Origin: Drosophila persimilis
Lineage: Eukaryota; Arthropoda; Insecta; Diptera; Drosophilidae
DNA length: 64,000 nt
Direction: 5' to 3'
Assembly: GCF_003286085.1 (NCBI RefSeq)
Contig: NW_020825326.1
Span: 124,001-188,000 of the forward strand
The position numbers were made by a program, and so were the translations under genes. The first letter of the stretch is position 1; each line of letters starts with the position of its first letter. Of this stretch, positions 9,805 to 19,923 are shown one piece after another. A model generated the notes under the pieces. The model had not been told where the DNA came from. It worked only from the letters and a program-made list of their open reading frames with translations, and did not search any database.

Positions 9805-12207
9805 GAATGAATCTGATCTCTCAGCTTTATTTTACGTGGCGGCTCCTCAGGGAGGGATTTCAACCACGGCGTCTAATGTTTATTTGCAGCTTAGCCTCGA
9901 TTAGTGCGATATATATACATATATCACGCCATCACGCACCACCGCTACATACGCAGGAACCTGGTACAATGCGCCAGTTAGCGCCCCTAAAAAGAAGCTA
10001 TAGCGACTCTTCTGGTACCAATTGAAAGTATCCTGGTCGGGCATACAATCCCCCTTGGTGAGGGGCGAGGTGTATCTAACACGTCTTCCGATCTATGGGT
10101 CTCGGCACCCGGTTGAGAGCGCAACTCCACGAGGAGCCTAGCGGCTCTCCCCGCGTAACGTTTGGGTATCAACCACAGCCACCTCGATACTCGCACTAGG
10201 GGGCCGACCTCAATGTGCAGCCTTAGAACTGCACAACCCGTGGAACCGATCTTAAGGACTCAGCTCGATCCTTCCTTTTAGCCCCGACCGGCCTGGATAG
10301 GGAATCCACCCAGCCCGTGCGCCGCTTGCGCATTCAGCAGCTGCTGTCGCCTGGAGAACGCCAGTCCGGCGAACCTGTCGAGAGTCCGCATTCTCTCCTG
10401 AGAAGCCGTCACATCGGAGAAGGTCCAGTCGCCATCCGCGTACTGCACTCCAAGTCCATCGAGGTCTCGCAAGTCTGTATAGAGGGGACAAGCTCATAGG
10501 AAGTGCTGCCAATCCTCGCGTTCTGCGCCGCATAGACATGCTGGCGTGTCGCTAAGGCTTCTTCCATGCAGAAATGCATTGAGCGATCCGTGGCCCGTCA
10601 GCAGGAACCCAGCGCGCAGCGTGAAGCCAAACCTTCGTTCGCTGTAGACGAAGCCTGCGTTCGGGATGAAGCGGTGCGTCACCCGTCCTGGGGAGTCACC
10701 ATCATCCCATCTGCGTTGCCACTCGCACAACAGGTCTTCGTCTAGTCGCGCCATCTTCTGCTTCCAGCTAAGATTTGCCAAATCTTCGCCATACAGCCAA
10801 TCGCTCTCCTCCAGCGGGTAGTCACGCTTTAGTTTGAAGCTGATTGCCAGGCGTCTGGCAACCAGATCAAACGGGGGGGCCCCAGCTAGTACTTGCAGCG
10901 CCATGGTGGACACTGTTCGGCATACCGGTAGGCATCCAATCAGGACGATCCTTTGGCACGCAAGCAGATGCCTCCTGGCAACCACTTGCGTCACCGTCAC
11001 GACAGACCAAACCGAGGCACCAAATAGTGCACAGGGCACCATGAGTCCGGCATATATTGTCCGCTTTGCGCGGGGACTGAGTCCCCAGTCGACCCGCAGT
11101 ACGCGCGATAATGCCCCTACGACTCCGCTCAGCTTATCACGCAAGCCAGTGATGTGCGGGAGAAAACTCAACCGCTCGCCGACCGTGACGCCTAGGTATC
11201 GATACTTGCGCTTATATGGCAGGCTTGCTCCAGCAAACCGTACCACTGGCGGCCGTCTAAGTATGCCTTTGAGCAGCATGATCGCCGTCTTGCTAGTTGA
11301 AACGGCAACGCCGACTTCAACACCCCAAGCGCCTACGATGGACATTAACTCACCTCCTTATTGTTTGAGCTCTGATCGGGCATTCCCTTCGATGAGGAGG
11401 AGCAAGTCGTCAGCATACGCGCTGAGCGCACCAAGGGGCTCTAAGCGCTGGAGCAACACGTCCATTAAGATGTTCCATATAAATGGACCACTTATGGACC
11501 CCTGCGGGCAACCTCTTGTCACCGGAACAGTGGCTACTCCATGCCAACTGACAATGCTCGCACTCCGGCCGGAGAAGAAACTTCGCCACAAGCTTGCTTC
11601 TCGGCATCTCAGGTCAAGGAGGCGGCGTAGTGCAGCATTCCACTCGACGTTGTCGAAGGCTCCCTTGAAGTCCACGAAGAATCCGAGCACGTATTTCGAC
11701 CGGCTGGCCGAAACAGTACTCACGACGTGTTTCCAAGCATCCACACAACGTCCTTGGCGAAAACCAAATTGCCATCTGCAGCCGTCCGGAATGGTGTCCT
11801 TCAGACGATTCACCATGGCAATGTGTGCATTCGTCTCCGCAACAGGAAAGAAGTTGCGAAGGAGCACACCCGCACAGTCGCGCCATGTTGCGACCAGCCT
11901 ACCATCCGTTCGAAGGCATCCAATCTCCGTGCTCTTTTTGCGGCCTCGGCAATTCCTGCAGACGTGCCCGCATGGATCGTCTCTGTTCTCTCCCAGGATG
12001 AGCTTCTTGTACTGCGCTGAGGAGATCCTCAACGCGAGCACAAGTTCCTCTGCTGCGTCGGTCTCATGCCGACGAGCGTCCAGGAGCCTTCGCCTCAGTC
12101 TCCTGACCTCTCGGCGTTTGGAGTGTAGTTCGGCAGTCCACCAAACTTTTTTTCTCGCGGCTCTCGGTGTGCTGCGTCCCAGCACTCTGTCGCACACACT
12201 GTGCACT
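9805..12207 (-). mobile_element. R1 copy 2, 3' part (split by LTR element)
   Basis: Near identical to copy 1 over the 3' UTR and the C-terminal half of ORF2. It stops at 12207, where the LTR retrotransposon begins, and resumes at 30503. Relative to copy 3 it lacks about 310 bp near 11815 and 36 bp near 11997. CACT (12204-12207) is the left target duplication of the LTR element. Confidence 0.92.
10278..12206 (-). pseudogene. R1 ORF2, copy 2, C-terminal half (RT and C-terminal domain), broken
   Basis: The piece at 11358-12206 carries the linker and RT core with FVDFKGAFDNVEW and YADD. It ends at the same TAA after ELKQ as copy 1, just before the MSIVGAWG segment (10494-11345). The last segment (10278-10472) carries the conserved C-terminus. 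A deletion near 11815 removes the RT region before the FVDFKGAF motif. The upstream half of the gene lies beyond the LTR insertion, at 30508-31347. Confidence 0.87.
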
Positions 12208-14103
12208 TGTAACGCTTGGATCAGCCGAGAGATCTAGTTCGCAGCGCCATCTAGTGGTCGGCACCGTAATGGCCGTGGTAGAGCAAACACCCTCTATGGG
12301 CTAGGTCGGGGAGATCACGAAAAGTGGCATAGGAAAGGGTGATAGAGTTAACAGCTTGGATTGTCAACTTTCTCTGGCATTTCACCCTGTCCTTTGAGAG
12401 GGCCCGAGGGTTGTAGCTTGTTGAGGGGCTTGGCTTCGGTCTCTTCCCGTTTTGGCGCTCGACCCGAGCATTCGTTTTCTTTGTCAGCAGCAAACAAGTA
12501 TTTTTTCTAAGTGCTTAAAAGGAAAAAAAACGAGTAATCGCGGCGGGAGGAGAAGAGCTTGAGTATTCCGGCATTAGTTTTTCCAGGCTAGGTAAGGTTG
12601 AGAAGGGTAAAGAAAAATTGGACAAACTAGTCAGATAATTTCATCCGTGTAGGACCGGCCATTGGCGCAGTGGATACTGCAAAAGAGGAACGCCGCATCG
12701 CCGTATTTTCGTTGCAAAGCGGCCGGGATCAGCTTCGCGGATCCGAAGACGCGAGGCGTCGAGGAGATCGAGCGTCCAAGGGACGCCAAAAGGGGTCCAG
12801 AGGAGCAGCCGAAGCAGCGGTGGAAAAAGTTTGCAGGCCCAAGTACACGGGCACCGACGTCACGCTAGCTGGAGTTGAGTGGTTTTTGGGGAAGAGAAAA
12901 AAAAAAACTCAATCGTCTTGTTGGAGAGCGAGCCAAGGCAGGGCTATATAGCGTAACTAGAGCGCAAGCAAGAACAGTCCGAGATCTGGCGGGGTCTTTC
13001 GAGTGGCTTCGCGAGTGATTTTATCGTCGGGAACCGTCCCAGGGAACGATGAAGTGATTTCGGAGGGGAGAAAAACTAAAAGAAACCGGGAATGGCTGAG
13101 ATCTGTAATAATAATAGGTTTCAGTGTTAAGTGTTTAGTGTTAATAATTTAATGAGTTAAGTAATATTTCTTTGTTAGTTTTTTTTTTTGCGTTAAAGTC
13201 TGCGACAGTCGGCGAAGGGCAGGCGAAAGAAAAGGAAAGGGCAGAGAGAATTTTTTTTGTTGTACCCGAGTGGAATGAGTCGCCCAAAGTAAGAGTGGAG
13301 CGAGCAAAGAGTTGAATTTGTGAGTGAGGTTTTTTTTCTGTGCCTTTGATTTACTGTGCCTTTGATTTACTCCCGATTGGAGTTCACTTTACAGGTCCAA
13401 ATCTCCTCCGGGAAGCGCTTCGTCGGTGGATATGCGGATCAACGGGTGAGTGAGAACGAAGTACAAGAGAATTTAACCCTGTCAATTCCACTCATGAAAG
13501 AAAAGAAAAGAGAGATTTAAATAATTACATACTTCCCCCTATTGTTTGTTCCGTTTCTTCCCCCCCTTTCGGTCTGGCTGTTGACTGTCTTTATACATGA
13601 ATCCCGAGATAATTGTTAGTTATATTCCTCATCATTATTAAGCCATTTTATTGATATTCTTTTACTTTTTATGCGTACTTTTTGTTGGGTTATGTTTAGT
13701 TTTAATTTAGGAATCGCTCAGTTTTTAGTCAAAATTCAATAAATTTTATAATGTTTTAGTTCACAGTTTTTTTTGCCTTCGGCTAGCCAAATGCCCCTGA
13801 GGATCCCATAACGACGCAAAGGGGTCGTTCCATATAAATTGCGACCTAGGAATGGCCAAGGTAGGGAGGGTCAATCCGCCCTCAACGAGATCTGAGGCGA
13901 GGAAAAGCGTTCGGGGACAGGTCGGAGAAAGGGCCAATTATGTGTTCAGGCAACTTTAGGTCCACCTTAACTCTCGTCGTAGCACGCATAAATTATAACT
14001 TCTTAATAATGAGGATAGGCATTAGGTGAGAGGAGGGCAAGATCACCACCCCAATTAGCCGACGAGCATCCCCACTCCCCAACACCCAGCCTGGTTCGTT
14101 ACA
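12208..14103 (+). repeat. LTR 1 of the tandem element
   Basis: 1896 bp, TGTAAC...GTTACA. It lacks a 30-bp segment (around CCGGGAATAACCGCG) that LTR 2 has near 22793, and carries a duplicated CTGTGCCTTTGATTTA near 13340-13370. The AATAAA-like and T-rich stretches near 13735-13770 may hold the RNA end. Confidence 0.88.
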
Positions 14104-15214
14104 GTTATAAGTAATTATTAATTTCATTATTATAAAGTTAGTGGCGCCCAACAATGGGACCCAAAATAATTGGTAGAACCGCATCCCGATGTGGTCAACA
14201 ATATCGCAGAAACACACACATCAAAAACACTTTCGGTTTTTCTGGCAAACGATGTACATATGTAGTGGGCTTGAGAAGAGAGGCATATACGTTTATTCGA
14301 TTTTATTCTCAAACTACGGTTGCTGCAGCATCTGGGCCAGAATACCGATTTTCATAGTCAGCTAAATTTTGCAAGTCAGTCGCATAGGATTTATTGTTGA
14401 GAAGTTGCTAGCAGCGATCGACAAGCCACGGCTGAGGACGTAGAGCTTAGTAGGCGATTAAATACCCTACAGTAATGGAGTCCGTAGCCCAACGAGTAAG
14501 ACGTTTGGAAAAGCAGGGAAGAAGTCTTTAAATAAGTCCACCCTGACCACGAATAACGAGTTTTAGCAAAGACCCACCCATAGTTTACAATAGTCATGCG
14601 GCAGAGCTAGCCATCAAACGCTCGGAAATACAGAACAAAATCTTTAATAAGAGTTTGCCTGGCCACGGGTGATGGAAAACCAGCATACCTGTCCGCTGAA
14701 GCAAGAGTGCGAAGGAGAGTAAAGAAGACGAAACTGATTAGCTTCGATTTACTCGCACTCGAGCTTGCAGTCGTTGTTTTTGTCTTGCGGATCGGCGCTC
14801 CAAAGCAATAAAACGTTTGGTTGTTGTTGCGAGGGCTGATTAGCACGGCACAAGCAGCGGTAAATTATCTTTGTTCTTTCTTCTCACACCAGTTCCGATA
14901 TGATTTTTTTTCAGGGGAACTAAGCTATGCTTGAAGGCAAATAAATGTTTTTTTTATTTCTTTATATATTGCGATTTTCACAAAATATTATTCTTATTTT
15001 TACTTATAAATTGTTTTATGTTTTATTATCAGCTACAAACGCGTCTCAATTCCTCAAGCTGTAAGCAAAGAGTTTTTATTTTTTTTGTGTCACAAGAAAA
15101 AATAGTTGCTAGAACGCCGAAACAGCTGTTTCGGTTGAGATAGGTCATCGACCGGCAAAGAATTGTGAGCACTGGGAAGAAAAAAGCTAGTTGACGTGCC
15201 GAAGGGAATCAATA
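14104..15214 (+). other. 5' leader of LTR element, body 1
   Basis: About 1.1 kb between LTR 1 and the gag ATG. It holds the primer site and no long sense frame. Short AUG frames (14154-14357, 14931-15143) look incidental. Body 2 lacks about 56 bp present here near 14331-14390 (around TCTGGGCCAGAATACCG). Packaging signals would lie here, but I cannot point to one. Confidence 0.6.
14142..14159 (+). other. Primer-binding site (tRNA-Lys-like), body 1
   Basis: TGGCGCCCAAC followed by a looser match. The first 11 bases fit the 3' end of tRNA-Lys, as in gypsy-type primer sites. It begins 38 bp after the LTR end; most elements have a gap of 0 to 10 bp. Confidence 0.55.
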
Positions 15215-16636
15215 ATGGAGGGAGAAACTGTAGATCCGTCCGTTTGCATTCTGTGTGGGGTAGAGTTTGGAGCCCTGCAGTTATACAAGACCAGGTGTGG
15301 CCACGAATTTCATAAAGCCTGCATCGTCCCCTACTCGAAGGAAAATGCTAAATGTCCCAGATGTGGAAGAGTCACTTTTGAGTTGCAAGGCGGCGCATCG
15401 GTTTCGGGCACGCAAACCGCCAAACAGCAGGCAGGAAGCAAAGAAAAAGCTTCAGGCACCCCAGCGACGGGATCAGCAAATAATAATCCAGGTTCAGCTT
15501 CAGTTGATGGCGGGAATATAGGAATCATGATTACCCAAGCAGTGCGAGCCATGCAAAACGACCTTTTAACCCAGTTGTCGGAGCAGATGGCGCAAATAAT
15601 ACAAACCAATGTCGCTGCTCATCTTCAACTGACTGGCCGGGATCAACACACTCGAAATAGAGCTCCAGACCATAGTTCGCAGGGTCAGGAAGCAGGCGGA
15701 GGCCGAGAATCGGCAGGATTTTACAGAGAGGGCAGAGACACTCCTAGAAGTTTAGCTTCCGATCTGTCCCAAAGGCCGGACAAGGTCGTACACATTATGA
15801 ATGGTTGGAAGCTACGATTTAGCGGGAATGCGGAAGGAATTAGCGCTGATAATTTTATCTATAGGGTAGAAGCTCTCACCCATGCAACGCAGGAAAGCAA
15901 CTTTGCGGTGCTATGTAGCAACGCTAGCATCCTCTTTGACGGAAAGGCTCGGGAATTCTTTTGGAGGTTTCATAAGTCAGTGGTAGTAGTCCGATGGGAT
16001 GTGCTTTGTCAGGCATTAAAGAAACAGTTCCGAGACACTCGCACGTATGTGGACATTCGAGAGGCGATCAGGGACCGGAAGCAGAAAGAAAAAGAAGGGT
16101 TCGATGCCTTTTATGATGCCATAGTCCAGCTAATGGATAGTTTAGAGTCTCCCTTGTCAGAAAAGTCTGTGGTAGACATACTGCGAAGAAATTTGAGGCC
16201 CGAAGTAAGGCACGAGTTGCTCAATATAAACATAACTTCGGTTGGGGAGCTCAGGGAAATATGCAGACGAAGCGAGAGTTTCCTGGAGGACGTGAGACGG
16301 AATTATGGTTATCAAAAGACTGTCCCTTTCCGTAGGCAAGTAGCTGAGTTGGTGGAGGAGCACATGTCTGATGACGCAACGGAGTTTTCCGAAGGGGAGG
16401 GCGAAGCCGAAATAGGAGCGTTGGCCTTGGTATGCTAGAACTGCCATAAGGAAGGACATCGCTACCAGGATTGCGAATCCAAACGCAAGATCTTTTGCTA
16501 TGGGTGTGGCATTCCAAACATTTACAAACCAGCTTGCGAAAAATGTCAGCAAAAAAACGGCAGGGCGAGCACACAGCCTCGTCAGCTTCAGAGTGTGCGT
16601 CGCCAAAAATCCGCGAACCCAGACGCCAGCCAGTAG
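15215..16636 (+). CDS. gag: Gag with N-terminal RING-H2 finger, body 1 (UAG inside zinc knuckle)
   Basis: The ATG at 15215 is preferred (context TCAATAATGG); upstream codons lack ATG. Residues about 11-50 form C-x2-C-x13-C-x-H-x2-H-x2-C-x10-C-x2-C, a RING-H2 pattern, which is unusual for a retrotransposon Gag. A low-complexity linker follows, then a capsid-like region of about 200 residues (around FSGNAEGISADNFIYRVE). Near the end the CCHC knuckle C-x2-C-x4-H-x4-C is interrupted by TAG at 16436-16438, between its first two Cys. The frame continues through a second Cys cluster to TAG at 16634. Body 2 has the same TAG. It could be readthrough, a Gag end or an inherited defect. Pol overlaps in the -1 frame. 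Confidence 0.8.
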
Positions 16637-19600
16637 AAAAGCAACACCAGGCAGTTATAGATACGAGCATTCCAGTCCAGCCCGTCAGTACAGTAAAAAC
16701 AAATTTATGGCATAATTTCATTAATTCTAATTCAGATGCAGGGGCTGTAGAAACACTGTTCCGTCGCAGATCCAATTCAAGACACTCCAAACGGATGAGA
16801 TCATTTTGGAAGGCAGCTAAATCAATAAATGCAATTAGGTACAAAGAGCTCGATAAACGTCCGTACGCAGAGGTAAACATTTTTGAGCGGCCAGTGCTTG
16901 GGTTGTTAGATACGGGGGCAGCGATGAGTGTAGTTGGTGGGAATTTGGCTAAACAAATAATTACCAGGACGATTCCACTTAAACGGGGCATCTCAGTTGC
17001 TCATACTGCAGATGGCAGGCGGCAGGAGGTTCTGGGTCGATTGAGAACTCCAGTCACCTATGATAATGTCGTGAAGGATTTGGAACTACATATCATTCCG
17101 TCGCTTAGCCAGGACTTATATCTAGGAATCGATTTTTGGTCAACGTTCAATTTATTACCTCCGGAGATGCAGGTAGCAGAAATTTGTCAGGAATCGCACG
17201 TACTAGTTCCAAGTCAGAAAGAGGAGTTGCAGAAGGTTGTGTCGGAATTTCCATCCTTTGCAGTCTCTGGTTTGGGTAGAACATCGGTTTTGTCGCACTC
17301 GATCGATGCAGGAGATGCTAAGCCTGTAAAACAACGGCATTTTCCCGTGTCACCAGCCGTGGAGAAACTGCTGTATGCCGAAGTGGATAGGATGCTCAAA
17401 TTAGGAGTTATTGAGGAATCTGATAGCGCCTGGTCCTCTCCAGTTGTGCTAGTCCAGAAACCGGGAAAGGTTCGACTTTGCCTAGACAGCCGAAAAGTCA
17501 ATGCCGTTACACGAAAGGACGCCTATCCGTTGCCGCAAATAGACGGTATACTAAGTCGCCTCCCCAGAGCCATGTTCATCTCGAGTCTGGATCTCAAGGA
17601 TGCCTATTGGCAGATACCCTTAGATCCGGAGTCTCGGGACAAAACTGCTTTCACAATTCCAGGTAAACCTTTATATCAGTTTAAGGTTATGCCGTTCGGT
17701 CTCACCAACGCGTCGCAAACCATGACCAGATTGATGGACAAGGTGATCCCTGCGGAACTTCGCAATGAAGTCTTCGTCTACTTGGACGACTTGTTAATTG
17801 TTTCCGATAGCTTTGAGTCGCATATGAAGGTGTTGAGAGTTGTAGCGCAGCATGTTCGATTGGCTGGATTAACGCTCAACGTAGAAAAGAGCAAATTCTG
17901 TATGTGTTCGGTGAAGTATCTTGGTCACATCGTCGGGGAGGGTGTCATTCGAACGGATCCCGGGAAAATTTCGGCCATGATAGACTTTCCAGTGCCGAAC
18001 TCTTTGAGAGCCCTACGGAGATTCCTTGGGATGGTTGGATGGTATCGTAAATTTATAGCAAATTTTGCGTCGATAGCTTCCCCTCTCACTGACCTGCTGA
18101 AACCTAAGTGCAGATTTGTCATGACTCCAGAAGGACGTACAGCGTTCGAGGAACTTAAAAACCTGTTGTGCTCTGCGCCAGTTCTTCGTAGTCCTGATTT
18201 TAACCAACCTTTCTTTGTGCATTGTGATGCCAGCAAGTCAGGTGTTGGAGGTGTCTTAGTGCAAAAGACTCCGGAAGGAGACGAATTTCCGATAGCTTTT
18301 GTGTCGAAAAAACTTAATAAGGCGCAAAGAAATTATTCTGTGACCGAGCAAGAGTGTCTGGCGGCGATTGTTTGCATCAATCGTTTTAGGGCATACATAG
18401 AGGGACATGATTTTACGGTTATCACCGATCATGCATCTCTGAAATGGCTCATGACGCAGACGGATCTACATTCGCGGCTGGCCCGATGGGCATTGAAATT
18501 ACAGGGCTTTAACTTCAAAATAGAACACCGGAGTGGGCGTTTAAATGTTGTACCCGATGCCTTGTCCAGAGTTAATGAAGAGGATTTGGCGGCCGTGGAT
18601 GTTGGTTATGGACAAGCAGTTGATCTCGAGTCACCAGCTTTTCAGTCCGACGAGTATGTGGAACTGGTAAGCAGAATAAGAGCCAATGACGTTAACTTGC
18701 CGGATCTGAGGGTGGTCGAAGATCTTGTGTACAGGAAGTGTGATTTCGCCACAGGGAGTACTCTTCATGATCATTTTATCTGGAAGTTATGGATCCCACA
18801 GAGTCTCATTCCAGAGGTACTAGCCAATGCTCACGACCATCCCTTAGCATCGCATGGGGGAGTTCATAAGACTTTAGAGCGAGTGCGACAGTTTCTCTAT
18901 TGGCCAAGTTTAGTCAAAGATGTAAAAGCGTATGTACTCGCGTGCGACACTTGTAAAGCAACTAAAGCACTGAACTCTGTCCAGCGACCCCCGATGGGAG
19001 TAGCACCCGAGTCGCAGAGGTTTTTCCAGAAGCTATACGTAGATTTTCTCGGCCCTTATCCACGTTCAAAAAGCGGGAATATTGGCATATTTATAGTACT
19101 AGACCACTATTCTAAGTTTGTCTTCCTGAAGGCTGTAAAAAAACTAACGGCTGATCTCGTGTTCAAGTATCTGCAGCAAGATCTATTCCACACTTTTGGC
19201 TTTCCGGAGACCATCGTATCGGACAATGGCTCTCAATTTAAGTCGGAAGTCTTCCAAAAGTTTCTCAAAGCGCACAAGATATCACACACAGCCACAGCAG
19301 TATACTCTCCGCAGTCGAATGCGTCAGAGCGAGTAAACCGATCTGTAATTGCCGCCATTCGTTCCTATGTGAGGTCCGATCAGAAAAATTGGGACGAGGA
19401 GCTGAGCAGCATTTGTTGCGCCTTGCGAACCGCGGTCCATTCTAGCCTTGGAACTTCGCCCTATTATATGGTATTTGGGCAGCAGTTCGTTAGCTCCGGG
19501 GAAACGTATAAAATTCTGAGAGCTCTTCGATTGTTGGAAGATAAATCCCTAGTCTTCTCCAAGGAGGATTCGTTGGAATTGGTACGTAGCAAGGCCTTAA

Positions 19601-19857
19601 CGGTAATGGAAAAGCAAAGGCAGAAAAACGAACGAAATTACAATTTGAGATCAAGGGAGGTTTCGTACCAAGTGGGCCAAGAGGTGTTCCGGAGGAACTT
19701 TAAGCAGAGCAACTTCCAGGCTGGCTATAGTGCCAAACTGGGCCCAGCCTATGTGAAGGCCAGAATCCGCAAGAAGATAGGTAATGCTTATTATGAGTTG
19801 GAGGATCTACAAGGACGGTCTATTGGGCGATACCACGCGAAAGACTTAAAACAATAG
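16450..19857 (+). CDS. pol: Pol polyprotein (PR-RT-RNaseH-IN), body 1
   Basis: Open frame -1 to gag, overlapping it over 16450-16636, so expression by -1 frameshifting is likely. Numbering from 16471, it shows: aspartic protease with LLDTGAAMSVVG (Asp near 147); reverse transcriptase with FVYLDDLL (YLDD at 437); RNase H with HCDASKSGVGG (Asp near 586); an HHCC zinc-binding region ending CDTCK; and an integrase core with Asp 858 (YVDFLGPYP), Asp 918 (SDNGSQF) and Glu 953, the DD35E spacing. There are no internal stops in about 1130 residues. No chromodomain or env follows; the frame ends 66 bp before LTR 2. Catalytic residues are all present, so this body may be competent apart from the gag stop. 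Confidence 0.92.
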   Translation, partial: GRTSLPGLRIQTQDLLLWVWHSKHLQTSLRKMSAKKRQGEHTASSASECASPKIREPRRQPVEKQHQAVIDTSIPVQPVSTVKTNLWHNFINSNSDAGAVETLFRRRSNSRHSKRMRSFWKAAKSINAIRYKELDKRPYAEVNIFERPVLGLLDTGAAMSVVGGNLAKQIITRTIPLKRGISVAHTADGRRQEVLGRLRTPVTYDNVVKDLELHIIPSLSQDLYLGIDFWSTFNLLPPEMQVAEICQESHVLVPSQKEELQKVVSEFPSFAVSGLGRTSVLSHSIDAGDAKPVKQRHFPVSPAVEKLLYAEVDRMLKLGVIEESDSAWSSPVVLVQKPGKVRLCLDSRKVNAVTRKDAYPLPQIDGILSRLPRAMFISSLDLKDAYWQIPLDPESRDKTAFTIPGKPLYQFKVMPFGLTNASQTMTRLMDKVIPAELRNEVFVYLDDLLIVSDSFESHMKVLRVVAQHVRLAGLTLNVEKSKFCMCSVKYLGHIVGEGVIRTDPGKISAMIDFPVPNSLRALRRFLGMVGWYRKFIANFASIASPLTDLLKPKCRFVMTPEGRTAFEELKNLLCSAPVLRSPDFNQPFFVHCDASKSGVGGVLVQKTPEGDEFPIAFVSKKLNKAQRNYSVTEQECLAAIVCINRFRAYIEGHDFTVITDHASLKWLMTQTDLHSRLARWALKLQGFNFKIEHRSGRLNVVPDALSRVNEEDLAAVDVGYGQAVDLESPAFQSDEYVELVSRIRANDVNLPDLRVVEDLVYRKCDFATGSTLHDHFIWKLWIPQSLIPEVLANAHDHPLASHGGVHKTLERVRQFLYWPSLVKDVKAYVLACDTCKATKALNSVQRPPMGVAPESQRFFQKLYVDFLGPYPRSKSGNIGIFIVLDHYSKFVFLKAVKKLTADLVFKYLQQDLFHTFGFPETIVSDNGSQFKSEVFQKFLKAHKISHTATAVYSPQSNASERVNRSVIAAIRSYVRSDQKNWDEELSSICCALRTAVHSSLGTSPYYMVFGQQFVSSGETYKILRALRLLEDKSLVFSKEDSLELVRSKALTVMEKQRQKNERNYNLRSREVSYQVGQEVFRRNFKQSNFQAGYSAKLGPAYVKARIRKKIGNAYYELEDLQGRSIGRYHAKDLKQ

Positions 19858-19910
19858 CTGATCCGCGCAGTTTGGATCCGACTTATGTGATACCACTAAG
19901 TCAGATCTTT

Positions 19911-19923
19911 GGCGGGGGGTATT
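19911..19923 (+). other. Polypurine tract, body 1
   Basis: GGCGGGGGGTATT directly before TGTAAC of LTR 2. The purine run is where plus-strand DNA synthesis would start. The same sequence precedes LTR 3 at 28568-28580. Confidence 0.7.

Noticed and set aside
12662..12951. Short frames inside the long LTRs (12662-12868 and similar at 20379 and 29036)
   Set aside because: They vary between LTR copies by frameshift and lack any domain; probably chance frames in the LTR.
16251..16991. 246-codon - strand frame over the gag/pol overlap, repeated at 24908-25648
   Set aside because: Antisense to gag and pol, conserved only because the two bodies are near identical; no domain seen.
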